This document shows, piece after piece, positions 8,022-16,734 of a stretch of 64,000 bases of DNA. Origin of the DNA: JANQOH01 sp965200095. GTDB taxonomy: Bacteria > Pseudomonadota > Alphaproteobacteria > UBA7887. Under the pieces are notes generated by a model, which made no database searches, was not told the origin of the DNA, and saw only the letters and a program-made list of their open reading frames with translations. The stretch is from NCBI GenBank assembly GCA_965200095.1, contig OZ241350.1, positions 2,232,001 to 2,296,000 on the forward strand, in the 5' to 3' direction. How positions within the stretch are numbered: the stretch's first letter is position 1; each line of letters begins with the position of its first letter. Both the position numbers and the translations under genes were made by a program.

Positions 8022-8819
8022 CAGGCGGTCGACATAACGCCGGGGGCCTCCGAGGGCGATGCCGAGCGCCGCCGCCGCGGCCGCCGGGGGCCAGTCGGCG
8101 CCCGCCGCGCGGCGCAAGCCGGCGACGGCGCCCGCCCCGGTCGACAGCCCGCCCGCCAGGGCCGCCGCCGCCGTCAGCGCAAGGCCCGCAAGGCGGTCGG
8201 GAAGCCAGCGCGCGGCGCGGCGCAGGGCGCGCGACGGCGCGCCGAAAGCGCCGCCGCCGACCGCGGCGACCCGATCGACAACCCAATAGACGGCGACCCC
8301 CGCAACCCCGCCGAAGGCTGCGTAGAGAACCGGCGCGGTCCAGCGCCGCGACAACCGGCGCATCAACGCCTCCACGCCGACGCGCGCCATGCCGTGGCTG
8401 TCGAGATGAACGGGGTCGCGCGCCGAGAGCCGCGCGAGCGCGGCTTCCGACCCTGCGGCGTCGTGGATCGCCAGCGCCCGGCCCAGACGGTCCGCCGCGT
8501 CGGCGCTTTCGCGCTGGTCCACCGTCCCGACAAGGACGAAAAGCACGACGGTCCACAGCACGGGCCAGGCGTCGGCCGCGGCTTCGAGGGCGACGCCGGC
8601 CGCGGCGGCCGCGGCGGCCAGAGCGGCGACGGCTACGGCGCCGCGGACGCGAAGCGCGCGGCGGCCGCGTTCGGCGCGGTCGAGACGCGCGACGCAGCCG
8701 CGGGCGACCCGTTCGATCGCGACGAGGGGGTGCCGGCGCCAGCCCCGCCGCCACAGCGGCGCGCCGGCATATGCGTCGAGAAAGATCGCCGCCAGGAGGA
8801 CGAACAGACTATCGGTCAA
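7872..8819 (-). CDS. cobD: Adenosylcobinamide-phosphate synthase CobD/CbiB
   Basis: A 315-aa multi-pass inner-membrane protein that attaches the aminopropanol (phosphate) arm to adenosylcobyric acid. Recognisable segments are FLDAYAGAPLWRRGWRRHPLVAIERV, the conserved ARDPVHLDSHGMARVGVEAL, and the C-terminal WIGGGRPQVGPNDIAAARDLHGLAVALM. There is no ATG at the right place; a TTG at 8819 gives the usual length and N-terminus LTDSLFVLLAAIFLD. It overlaps the upstream ankyrin gene by about 11 bp, suggesting coupling. Its 3-prime end overlaps the opposing SYLF gene by 150 bp. Confidence 0.88.
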   Translation of the reverse strand: MTDSLFVLLAAIFLDAYAGAPLWRRGWRRHPLVAIERVARGCVARLDRAERGRRALRVRGAVAVAALAAAAAAAGVALEAAADAWPVLWTVVLFVLVGTVDQRESADAADRLGRALAIHDAAGSEAALARLSARDPVHLDSHGMARVGVEALMRRLSRRWTAPVLYAAFGGVAGVAVYWVVDRVAAVGGGAFGAPSRALRRAARWLPDRLAGLALTAAAALAGGLSTGAGAVAGLRRAAGADWPPAAAAAALGIALGGPRRYVDRLLPRPWIGGGRPQVGPNDIAAARDLHGLAVALMTMAVAVACAVRLLEGEA

Positions 8820-9285
8820 CGGCGTCCGGTCGGCGGACGGCGCCGTCGCGCCGGCTTTTGGACAGCGCCTCGGCGAGCGCCGCATGGCCGCCGGACAGCG
8901 CATGGGCGGCCGCGTCCGCCCCGTCATTGTCGGCCAGCGCCGCGTCGGCGCCGGCGAGCGCGAGGGCGACCGCGGCGTCGGCGCGATTGGCGAGCGCCGC
9001 CCACATAAGCGCGGTGCGGCCGCGCCTGTCGCGCGCGTTGACATCGGCGCCGGCGCCGATTAGCACGCGCAGGATGGCGGCGTGGCCGTGAAACGCCGCC
9101 CACATGAGCGCGGTGCGGCCGGCGGCGTCCGTCGCGTCGATCCTGGCGCCGGCGGCGAGAGCCTCCTCGACAACCGGCATCAGCTGCCCGCGCGCGCCGG
9201 TGACAAGACGCAGATCGTCGCGCATCCCGGCGGCGGCCGGCGCGGCGATACCGAGAGCGATGAGAAGAAGAGCAATGAGTCGCAT
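8809..9285 (-). CDS. Secreted ankyrin-repeat protein
   Basis: This 158-aa protein begins with a signal peptide (MRLIALLLIALGIAAPAAAG). It continues with about three ankyrin repeats, seen in AGRTALMWAAFHGHAAILRVLIGAG and RGRTALMWAALANRADAAVAL, roughly residues 45-145. A periplasmic binding or scaffold role is likely, but no partner is known. Its start codon (9285-9283) shares two bases with the opposite-strand start of the SCO1 gene, so the two genes are back-to-back with overlapping starts. Confidence 0.85.
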   Translation of the reverse strand: MRLIALLLIALGIAAPAAAGMRDDLRLVTGARGQLMPVVEEALAAGARIDATDAAGRTALMWAAFHGHAAILRVLIGAGADVNARDRRGRTALMWAALANRADAAVALALAGADAALADNDGADAAAHALSGGHAALAEALSKSRRDGAVRRPDAVDR

Positions 9286-9952
9286 GACCCCCCGCCGTCC
9301 GTTCGCACGGAAGAGCGCGGGCGACTATAACCGTCCGGGCCGCAGGGGGAAGCGCCTCCTCGCGGCTGCCGCCGCGGTCGCCGTGACGGCGATGGCCCTC
9401 GGGGCTCTGGCGGTGCGGTCCCCTGCGCCGCACCGCGCGGAGGTCGACGCCGTCGTTCCGATCGGCGGGCCGTTCACCCTCATCGACGGCGAAGGACGCA
9501 CGGTTACCCGGGCGGACTTTCTCGGCGCGCCGATGCTGGCGACCTTCGGTTACACGCATTGCCCCGATGTCTGTCCGACGACACTGCACCTGATGGCCGT
9601 TGCGCTCGACGCGCTGGGGCCGGACGGCGAGGCGATCCGCCCGGTCTTCATCACCGTCGATCCGGAACGCGACACGCCCGAGGTCGTGCGCGAGTATGTG
9701 AGCCATTTCCATGCGCGCCTGACGGGGCTCACGGGAAGCGTGGAGCAGGCCGCTGCGGCGGCGCGCGCCTGGCGGGTGACGGCGCGCAAGGCGCCCCTCG
9801 AAGGCGGCGGCTATCTGATGGACCACACATCGCTGATCTATCTGATGGACGCGGAGGGCGCGTATGTCGCCCATTTCGGGCACGGCGCCGACCCCGCTGC
9901 GGTGGCGGCGCGTCTCGCCGAGCATCTGGAAACGGGAACGCAGGGATCATGA
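9284..9952 (+). CDS. SCO1/SenC family copper-binding protein
   Basis: A 222-aa membrane-anchored thioredoxin-fold protein with an N-terminal transmembrane segment at about 24-44. The copper site is complete: C93 and C97 in THCPDVCPT and H181 in LMDHTSLIYL. SCO1 proteins deliver or reduce copper for the CuA centre of cytochrome oxidase, fitting the PCuAC gene that follows and the oxidase operon at 16 kb. The ATG at 9284 lies inside the start region of the opposing gene; a start further in would lose the membrane anchor. Confidence 0.9.
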   Translation: MTPRRPFARKSAGDYNRPGRRGKRLLAAAAAVAVTAMALGALAVRSPAPHRAEVDAVVPIGGPFTLIDGEGRTVTRADFLGAPMLATFGYTHCPDVCPTTLHLMAVALDALGPDGEAIRPVFITVDPERDTPEVVREYVSHFHARLTGLTGSVEQAAAAARAWRVTARKAPLEGGGYLMDHTSLIYLMDAEGAYVAHFGHGADPAAVAARLAEHLETGTQGS

Positions 9953-10425
9953 AGCGGAGCGCGCCGGCCGCCGCGCTGGCGGCGGGGCTTGCGCTCGCGG
10001 TCGCCCTTCCCTCGCCTGCCCGCGCCGCCGACGTGTCGGCGGAGGCGGCGTGGGCGCGGGCGTCGGCGGGACCGGCGCGCAACGGCGCGGCGTATGTCAT
10101 CCTCCTCAACCGCGGCGCGGACGCGGCTCTCGTCGGCGCAGAGACTCCGGCGTCGGCGCGCGCGGAGCTGCACGGCCACACAAGGAACGGCGATGTCGTG
10201 CGGATGCGCCGCTTCGACTCCATCGCGCTGCCGGCCGGCGGACGCGTGACGCTGGCCCCCGGCGGCGCGCACATCATGTTGCTGGGGCTGGCGGCGCCGC
10301 TGGAGGAGGGCTCGTCGTTCCCGCTGACCCTGCGCTTCGACGACGGCGATTCGCTTGCTGTGGCGGTCGCGGTGGGCGGCGTGGCGGCGTCCGCAGCGCC
10401 CGGGGACGGCCGGCGACCGGAGTGA
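9949..10425 (+). CDS. Periplasmic copper chaperone PCuAC (DUF461)
   Basis: A 158-aa exported protein with a signal peptide ending near PARAADV. The PCuAC copper site is recognisable as ELHGHTRNGDVVRM followed by GGAHIMLLGL, which gives the spaced His/Met ligands; the usual H-M pair at the first position reads H-G here. It is thought to hand Cu(I) to SCO1 or the CuA site. Its ATG overlaps the SCO1 stop (ATGA), so the two are translationally coupled. Confidence 0.88.
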   Translation: MKRSAPAAALAAGLALAVALPSPARAADVSAEAAWARASAGPARNGAAYVILLNRGADAALVGAETPASARAELHGHTRNGDVVRMRRFDSIALPAGGRVTLAPGGAHIMLLGLAAPLEEGSSFPLTLRFDDGDSLAVAVAVGGVAASAAPGDGRRPE

Positions 10426-10452
10426 CCGGAGCCGGATTGCCGGGCCCCCGCA

Positions 10453-10713
10453 ATGGCCTGTTTTTGCGGCATGGCGGTTATCGACACGGATCCGGGGTTC
10501 GACATGCTCGCCTGCGCGAAAAAGCTCGAGGGGGACGGCGTCGAGGAGAAGCGGGCGGGCGCCTGCGCCACCCGCTTTCGCCGGCGCAGGCTTGCCGTGC
10601 GCGACAACCTCGAGGCCCGACTCGAGACGGAGATCGAACGCGCCGCCAACCGAATCCTGCCGGCGATCATGGCGCCCAACGCCGTCCTGTTCGCCGCCAT
10701 GAAGTTCCTGTAG
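10453..10713 (+). pseudogene. Degenerate small coiled-coil gene (DUF1640-like)
   Basis: The 86-codon frame has pieces of a DUF1640-like coiled-coil/C-terminal-membrane protein: FDMLACAKKLEGDGVEEKRAGACA matches the usual head (FDTL-x-KKLE...EE-QAEAHA), and AANRILPAIMAPNAVLFAAMKFL matches the hydrophobic tail. The middle (TRFRRRRLAVRDNLEARLETEIER) is shortened. I infer a decayed member; it could still be translated. Confidence 0.45.
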
Positions 10714-10721
10714 GCCGCGCC

Positions 10722-10842
10722 ATGAACGGCGCGATGTTCGACATGCGCGCCAGTCGCGACGAACTGGCCACGGCCGACATCGCGATGCTACGCGCCGATC
10801 TCTACCGCGCATTGTGGATACAGACCGGCATGATCGAGCGTG
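10722..10842 (+). pseudogene. Second DUF1640-like gene, truncated at a repeat block
   Basis: The frame starting MNGAMFDMRASRDELA continues TADIAMLRADLYRALWIQTGMI, which is the coiled coil and the beginning of the terminal membrane helix of this family. It then runs straight into the interspersed repeat (ERAKKS...) at about 10836, so the membrane helix is lost. The junction sequence 10817-10842 recurs, inverted and identical over 26 bp, at the distal end of the CRISPR array (26756-26781). Confidence 0.5.
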
Positions 10843-11830
10843 CGAAGAAATCGAGAGGCCGCATCACTCTTCGTCATTCCCGCGAAAGCGGGAATCTATT
10901 GCGGCGTTTCCACAAGGAAAAACGCGCCGATATTGCGGACGGCCGCCTCCGGATTCCCGCTTTCGAGCGTGTGAAGAAATTGAACCCGCCTACTATTCTT
11001 CGCCATTCCCGCGAAAGAGCGTGCGAAGAAATCGGACAGATTTACAAATACTCGTCATTCCCGCGAAAGCGGGAATCCGTTGCGGCGTTTCCGTAAGGAA
11101 AACCGGGCCGGTGTTGCGGACGGTCGCTTCCGGATTCCCGCTTTCGAGCGTGTGAAGAAATCGAACAGCCTTACAAACACTCGTCATTCCCGCGAAAGCG
11201 GGAATCCGTTGCGGCGTTTCCGTAAGAAAAACCGGGCCGACATTGCGGACGGCCGCCTCCGGATTCCCGCTTTCGAGCGCGTGAAGAAATCGAGAGACGC
11301 TACTACTCTTCGTCATTCCCGCGAAAGCGGGAATCTGCTTGCGGCGTTTCCGTAAGAAAAACCGCGCCGATATTGCGGACGGCCGCCTCCGGATTTCCGC
11401 TTTCGAGCGTGTGAAGAAATCGAGAGACGCTACTACCCTTCGTCATTCCCGCGAAAGCGGGAATCTGCTTGCGGCGTTTCCGTAAGAAAAACCGGGCCGA
11501 CATTGCGGACGACCGCCTCCGGATTCCCGCTTTCGCGGGAATGACGAAGTATTATCCGATGGGTATTGTCTTGTACAATGCCGATACCTCGGCGATCCGT
11601 CCGTCACGATGAGAGGCGCGCGATTTCCTCACACGCTCTTTCACGGGAATGACGAGTGTTTGTAAAGCCATACGATTTCTTCACGCACTCTTTCGTTGAA
11701 ACGAGAGAGAGGGGACGGGTTTTCGCGATTCCGTCGCGCCTCGTCACGCTCCGATGGCGGGCTCGGGAACGTAGTAAAGGCGCAGGAACGCGGTCCTGCC
11801 GTGAGCGAAAAGGGTTGTGCCGAGGTCGCC
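10836..11830. repeat. Array of interspersed palindromic repeat units (MITE-type), about 1 kb
   Basis: Four to five imperfect tandem units of about 150 bp are seen. Each has the palindrome attcccgcgaaagcgggaat, a ttgcggcgtttcc segment, a gatattgcggacggccgcc segment, and a linker resembling gcgtgtgaagaaatcg. The last 130 bp (ggttttcgcgatt... to gttgtgccgaggtcgc) are a diverged copy of the right end of the MITE at 58642-58757. No gene was found in it; short open frames here are repeat translations. Confidence 0.8.
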
Positions 11831-11930
11831 GGGCATAACTTTCGCCGGCCGCCGCGCCACGCTCGGACGCTTTCGCCCGCGCGGCCCCGGTGGCATGGTG
11901 GGCGCCGCTCGGCGGCGGGAGAGAGGGACC

Positions 11931-14201
11931 ATGCGAAACACGGCGACCCGGATCGGCCTCGGACTCGCCGGCGGACTTCTGGCGGGCTGCGCCCTGCTCG
12001 CGCCGCTGCCGAAATCCGTCGGGCTGACGGAGCGCCTCTCGGCGTTCCCGACCCGGGACCTGCCCCTCGACGGCCCGGTCACGGTCTACTGGAACGACCG
12101 GCAGATCCCGTTCGTCGAGGCGGAGTCCGACAGCGATGCGGCGTTCGCCCTCGGCCTCGTTCATGCCCATCTGCGCCTCGGCCAGATGACGATGGTCCGC
12201 CTGATCGCCTACGGCCGCCTGTCGGAAGCGGTCGGCCCGCTCGCCGTCGATATCGACAAGGGCCTGCGCATCCTGTCGTTCTCGCGCGCCGCCGCCGACA
12301 GCGAGCGCGCCATGAACCCGGCGACGCGGCGCTGGACGCAGCGTTTCGTCGACGGCGTCAACCTCTACCAGGACCGGATGGGCGAGCCGCCGCACGAATT
12401 CCGCGTGCTCGGCCTGGAGCGCGAACCCTGGACTGTGGCCGACGTGCTCACCGTCGGCCGCCTCGTGGGCACGGACGTAAACTGGCTCGTCTGGACCGAT
12501 CTTCTGCCGTTGCGCAAGCGCGCGGACTGGCCCGAAATCTGGGCGCGTTTGCTCGAGAAAGGACGCGCCTCGCCGCCGAGTTTCGACGGCGCCGGGGACA
12601 CCGCCGACCTGCGCCGGATTCTCGCCAGCGTCGGGCGGTCGGGCAGCAACAGTTTCGCGCTGGCGCCGGGCCGCACCGACACCGGCGGCGCGATCCTCGC
12701 CAACGACCCGCATCTCGGCATCCTCGTGCCCAATGTCTGGCTCATCGCGGGCGTCAAGTCGCCGTCGTACCACGCGGTGGGGCTGATGGGGCCGGGGTTG
12801 CCGATCTTCGCCATCGGGCGCAACCCGCGCATCGCCTGGGGCGGCACGAATATGCGCGCCGCGTCGAGCGACCTCTACGACGCGAGCGCCGTGCCGGAGT
12901 CCGAAATCGCCGTGCGCAAGGAGCGCATCGCCGTGCGCTGGTGGTTCGACGACGAAGCGACGGTGCGCGAAACCGCCTGGGGGCCCATCGTGTCCGACGC
13001 GCCGATGCTGGCGGACTCCGGCCTGCCGCCGGTGGCGCTGAAATGGACGGGCCACGCCGCAAGCGACGAGATCGGCGCCATGCTGGCGGCCAGCCGGGCG
13101 CGCGATTTCGGCGAGTTCCGCAGCGCCTTCGCACAGTTCGCCGTGCCGGGCCAGAACATGCTCTACGCCGACGCCGACGGCAATATCGGCCAGGTCATGG
13201 CGGCCCGTCTGCCGGGCCGCGACGGCGCGCCGCCCGACATCGTCCTCGACGCCGCCCTTCACGACGCCGCCTGGGGCGCGATGCGGACGCCGGTCGACCT
13301 GCCCTTCGCCTACAACCCCGAAGCGGGATATCTGGCGTCGGCCAACAACCGGCCGACGGCCGCGGGGCAGCCGGTCGGGTTTTTCTTTTCCGCCGACGAC
13401 CGGGCGCGGCGCCTCGCCGCGGTCATCGAAGCCGAGACCCCGGTGGGCATCGGTACCGTCGCGGCCTTGCAGCGCGATACGCACATGGCTTCGGCGATAG
13501 CCCTGCGCGATCTCTTCGTCGCCCGGCTCGACGCCGCCGGCCTCGGTGCGCCGGCCGACCCGGCCGCCGCCGGGGCGCTGCGGCGGATGCGCGACTGGGA
13601 CGGGCATTACCGGCGCGAATCGGTCGGCGCCGCGGCCTACGAACAATTCCGCTACGGCTTCCTCTCGCGCTTCCATGCGCTCGCGTTCGGCGAGGCCGAC
13701 GCGCCGGCTTTTGCCGCCTCGGGGCGCGTCGCCGCGCTGCTCGGCGAGCATATCGAGGCCGCCGCGGAGGAGGCGGTGCACGGCGCGCTGGAGGCCGGCC
13801 TCGAGGCCGCCGCCGCGGGCCTCGACGCATTCGAGAACTGGGGCGCCATGCACCGGCTGCGGCTCGCGCACCCGCTCGCCGCCGCGCCGATCATCGGCGA
13901 CCGCTACCGTTTCGCCGAACACGGAGTCGGCGGCAGTTCGGAAACCCTGATGAAAACGGCGCACGAGGCCAGCGCCGGGCGCCACACCGTGAACTACGGC
14001 GCCAACGCCCGCCACATCTCCGACATGACCGACCCCGACGCCAACTGGTTCGTTCTGCTCGGCGGGCAGGACGGCTGGCTCGGCAGCAGCACCTTGCTCG
14101 ACCAGTGGCCGCTGTGGCGCGACGGCGACTATGTCCGCATGCCGCTCACCCTCGAGGCGGTGCGCGAGAGCTTCCCCCACCGCCTGTCGCTGGAGAAGTA
14201 A
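11931..14201 (+). CDS. Penicillin acylase family (Ntn-hydrolase) lipoprotein
   Basis: A 756-aa secreted acylase precursor. It has a lipobox GGLLAGC at about residues 15-21, an alpha-chain region, and the autoprocessing point Gly238/Ser239 in GRSGSNSFALAP. After it comes the beta-chain signature GGAILANDPHLGI. Ser239 would become the N-terminal nucleophile. Members cleave amide bonds of beta-lactams, acyl-homoserine lactones or related amides; the substrate cannot be told from sequence. The ATG at 11931 follows GAGAGAGGGACC. The length is normal for the family. Confidence 0.88.
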   Translation: MRNTATRIGLGLAGGLLAGCALLAPLPKSVGLTERLSAFPTRDLPLDGPVTVYWNDRQIPFVEAESDSDAAFALGLVHAHLRLGQMTMVRLIAYGRLSEAVGPLAVDIDKGLRILSFSRAAADSERAMNPATRRWTQRFVDGVNLYQDRMGEPPHEFRVLGLEREPWTVADVLTVGRLVGTDVNWLVWTDLLPLRKRADWPEIWARLLEKGRASPPSFDGAGDTADLRRILASVGRSGSNSFALAPGRTDTGGAILANDPHLGILVPNVWLIAGVKSPSYHAVGLMGPGLPIFAIGRNPRIAWGGTNMRAASSDLYDASAVPESEIAVRKERIAVRWWFDDEATVRETAWGPIVSDAPMLADSGLPPVALKWTGHAASDEIGAMLAASRARDFGEFRSAFAQFAVPGQNMLYADADGNIGQVMAARLPGRDGAPPDIVLDAALHDAAWGAMRTPVDLPFAYNPEAGYLASANNRPTAAGQPVGFFFSADDRARRLAAVIEAETPVGIGTVAALQRDTHMASAIALRDLFVARLDAAGLGAPADPAAAGALRRMRDWDGHYRRESVGAAAYEQFRYGFLSRFHALAFGEADAPAFAASGRVAALLGEHIEAAAEEAVHGALEAGLEAAAAGLDAFENWGAMHRLRLAHPLAAAPIIGDRYRFAEHGVGGSSETLMKTAHEASAGRHTVNYGANARHISDMTDPDANWFVLLGGQDGWLGSSTLLDQWPLWRDGDYVRMPLTLEAVRESFPHRLSLEK

Positions 14202-14220
14202 GCGCGGCCGCGCCCCGCCG

Positions 14221-15657
14221 CTACGCCGCGTCGGTGCCGCCGACGGTGAGGCCGTCCACCAGCAGCGTCGGCTGGCCGACGCCGACGGGCACGCCCTGGC
14301 CTTCCTTGCCGCAGGTTCCGATACCGGGGTCGAGGCGCATGTCGTGGCCGATGGCGCGGACGTTCTTCAGCACTTCGTGCCCCGTGCCGATCAGCGTCGC
14401 GCCCTTGACCGGCGCGCCGACCTTGCCGCCCTCGATACGGTAGGCTTCCGAGGCGGAGAACACGAACTTGCCGGAGGTGATATCCACCTGTCCGCCGCCG
14501 AAATTGACCGCATACAGACCGTTGTCCACGCGGCGGAGGATGTCCTCCGGGTCTTCCTCGCCCGCCATCATGACGGTATTGCGCATCCGCGGCATGGGCT
14601 GGTGGGCGAAGCTCTGGCGCCGCGCGTTGCCGGTCGAGCGGGCGCCCATCAGGCGGGCGTTCAGCCGGTCCTGCATGTAGCCGACGAGTATCCCGTCCTC
14701 GATCAATGTCGTGTTTTGCGTCGGAGTCCCCTCGTCGTCGACGGTGAGCGAGCCCCGTCGCCCGGAGAGCGTGCCGTCGTCGACGACGGTGACCCCCGGC
14801 GAGCCGATGCGCTCGCCCATCAGCCCCGAGAACACGCTGGTCTTCTTGCGGTTGAAGTCGCCCTCCAGGCCGTGGCCGATGGCTTCGTGCAGAAGGATCC
14901 CCGGCCAGCCGGGGCCGAGCACCACGGGCATTTCGCCGACGGGCGCGGGTTTCGCCTCCAGCAGCGTCAGCGCCTGGCGGAGCGCCTCGTCGACATGGGC
15001 GCGCCACGTCTCGGGGGCCAGCAGCAGGTCGTAACCGCAGCGCCCTCCGGAGCCGTGCGACCCGCTCTCGCGCACGCCGTCGGCCTCCACCGCCACCGAG
15101 ACGTTGAGGCGGACCAGCGGGCGGATGTCGCCGGCGTGCGTCCCGTCGGCGCGCCGGATGGACACCGCCTGCCAGCTGCCCGACAGCGACGCCATGACCT
15201 GACGCACGCGCGGGTCGGCGGCCCTCGCATAAGCGTCGATCTCCTGCAACAGCGCCACCTTGTCGGCAAAGGGCGCGGCGTCGAGCGGGTTGTCGGGCGA
15301 GTATAACTGGCGGTTGGTGGCGCCGGGGGCGACATCCGCCGAGCCCTCATGTCCGGCGCGCACTGCGCGCACGGTCCGCGCCGCGCGTTCGAGCGCCGCC
15401 TCGCTGAGTTCGGACGCATGACCGTAGCCCGTCGCCTCGCCGGAGACGGCGCGCAACCCGAACCCCTGTGCGGTGTCGAAATTCGCCGATTTGAGCTTCC
15501 CGTCGTCGAAGGCGAAGGATTCCGACTGCCGGTATTCGAGGAACAGCTCGCCGTCGTCGGCGCCGTCGAGCGCGTCGCCAATGATCGAGCCGACCCGTTC
15601 CGGCGCCATGCCGGTCCGGGCGAAGAACAGGTCATCCAGGCGCGCGAGGTCCGTCAT
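14221..15657 (-). CDS. tldD: Metalloprotease TldD
   Basis: This 478-aa protein has the TldD zinc motif H257-E-A-I-G-H262 within GILLHEAIGHGLEGDF. The conserved C-terminal domain ends GKEGQGVPVGVGQPTLLVDGLTVGG, and the N-terminal half is of the usual length. TldD works with TldE to degrade unfolded or modified peptides, such as microcin and PQQ precursors. No tldE is in the window. The gene is divergent from the cytochrome oxidase operon, as in many alphaproteobacteria. Confidence 0.95.
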   Translation of the reverse strand: MTDLARLDDLFFARTGMAPERVGSIIGDALDGADDGELFLEYRQSESFAFDDGKLKSANFDTAQGFGLRAVSGEATGYGHASELSEAALERAARTVRAVRAGHEGSADVAPGATNRQLYSPDNPLDAAPFADKVALLQEIDAYARAADPRVRQVMASLSGSWQAVSIRRADGTHAGDIRPLVRLNVSVAVEADGVRESGSHGSGGRCGYDLLLAPETWRAHVDEALRQALTLLEAKPAPVGEMPVVLGPGWPGILLHEAIGHGLEGDFNRKKTSVFSGLMGERIGSPGVTVVDDGTLSGRRGSLTVDDEGTPTQNTTLIEDGILVGYMQDRLNARLMGARSTGNARRQSFAHQPMPRMRNTVMMAGEEDPEDILRRVDNGLYAVNFGGGQVDITSGKFVFSASEAYRIEGGKVGAPVKGATLIGTGHEVLKNVRAIGHDMRLDPGIGTCGKEGQGVPVGVGQPTLLVDGLTVGGTDAA

Positions 15658-15903
15658 CGTCCGTTCTCCTGCCTGTGGAAGCGCCGGCGGCGCCTGTGCT
15701 GCGTCTCCGCAATGTAATGCGCCGCGGCGCCGTCTCCAACCGCGGCGGCGGCGATTCCCGCTCCCGGGAGCGACCGAAGCGTATCCGCAACGGCGCGGGA
15801 TCCCGGTCTTGATTCGCGTCCGGCCTGTCGGCTATATGCGGCCGTGTTCGCTCCGGCGCCTCGGCCGCGGGCGCAGGGACCGGCATCCACAGCGAGACGA
15901 CGC

Positions 15904-16716
15904 ATGACGTTTTTCCGACATCCCGCCGGCGCCGCGGCGGCCCTCTGGGCGGCGGCGGGCGGCGCGGCCGCGCAAGAAGCGGGGGGACCGCCCAAACCCT
16001 GGCAGATCGACTTCCCGGAACCGGCGAGCCCCGTGATGGCGGAGATCGTCGGCTTCCATGACATCCTGCTGGTGGTCAGCGTGCTCATCGCGCTGTTCGT
16101 GACCGTGCTCATGGGCTACGTCATGGTCCGCTTCCGCAGGAGCGCGAACCCCAATCCGACCCGGACGACGCACAACCCGAAACTGGAGATCGCGTGGACG
16201 GTCATCCCGGCGATCATCCTCGTCGTCATCGCCGTCCCCAGTTTCCGGCTTCTCTACTACGCCGAAACGCATCCCGACCCCGACGTGACGATCAAGGCCA
16301 CCGGGGCGAGCTGGTACTGGATCTACGAATATCCGGACGAGGGAGTCGAACTGTTCGCGACCATGGTCGCCGAGGAGGACCTCGAGGAGGGCCAGCCGCG
16401 GTTGCTGGCGACCGACGCGCCGGTCCTGGTGCCGGTGGACAAGGTGGTGAAGGTGCAGGTGACATCGGCCGATGTCATCCACGCCTGGGCGGTGCCGGCG
16501 TTCGGGGTCAAGGTCGACGCGGTGCCGGGGCGGCTCAACGAAATCTGGTTCGTCGCCGAGAAGACAGGCACCTTCTACGGCCAGTGCTCCGAACTCTGCG
16601 GCACCAATCACGCCTTCATGCCCATCGAGGTGAAGGTGGTGACGCAGGACGAATACGACCGATGGATCGCGCGGAACGTCGCCGCGGCGCCGGGCGCCGC
16701 GGCGCAAACGGGCTGA
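15904..16716 (+). CDS. coxB: Cytochrome c oxidase subunit II
   Basis: The protein is 270 aa. It has a signal peptide (to about AAAQE), two transmembrane helices (about 45-70 and 95-115) and a periplasmic cupredoxin domain. The binuclear CuA site is intact: DVIHAW histidine, then C228, C232, H236 and M239 in QCSELCGTNHAFM. It accepts electrons from cytochrome c. It is first gene of the oxidase operon, 18 bp before subunit I. The start at 15904 was chosen because it opens a proper signal peptide. Confidence 0.96.
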   Translation: MTFFRHPAGAAAALWAAAGGAAAQEAGGPPKPWQIDFPEPASPVMAEIVGFHDILLVVSVLIALFVTVLMGYVMVRFRRSANPNPTRTTHNPKLEIAWTVIPAIILVVIAVPSFRLLYYAETHPDPDVTIKATGASWYWIYEYPDEGVELFATMVAEEDLEEGQPRLLATDAPVLVPVDKVVKVQVTSADVIHAWAVPAFGVKVDAVPGRLNEIWFVAEKTGTFYGQCSELCGTNHAFMPIEVKVVTQDEYDRWIARNVAAAPGAAAQTG

Positions 16717-16734
16717 ACCCGACGAGGACCGACG

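Noticed and set aside
10836..11690. The repeat block considered as a second CRISPR array
   Set aside because: Units are about 150 bp, internally palindromic, in both orientations and with no unique equal-length spacers, so they are interspersed elements rather than CRISPR.
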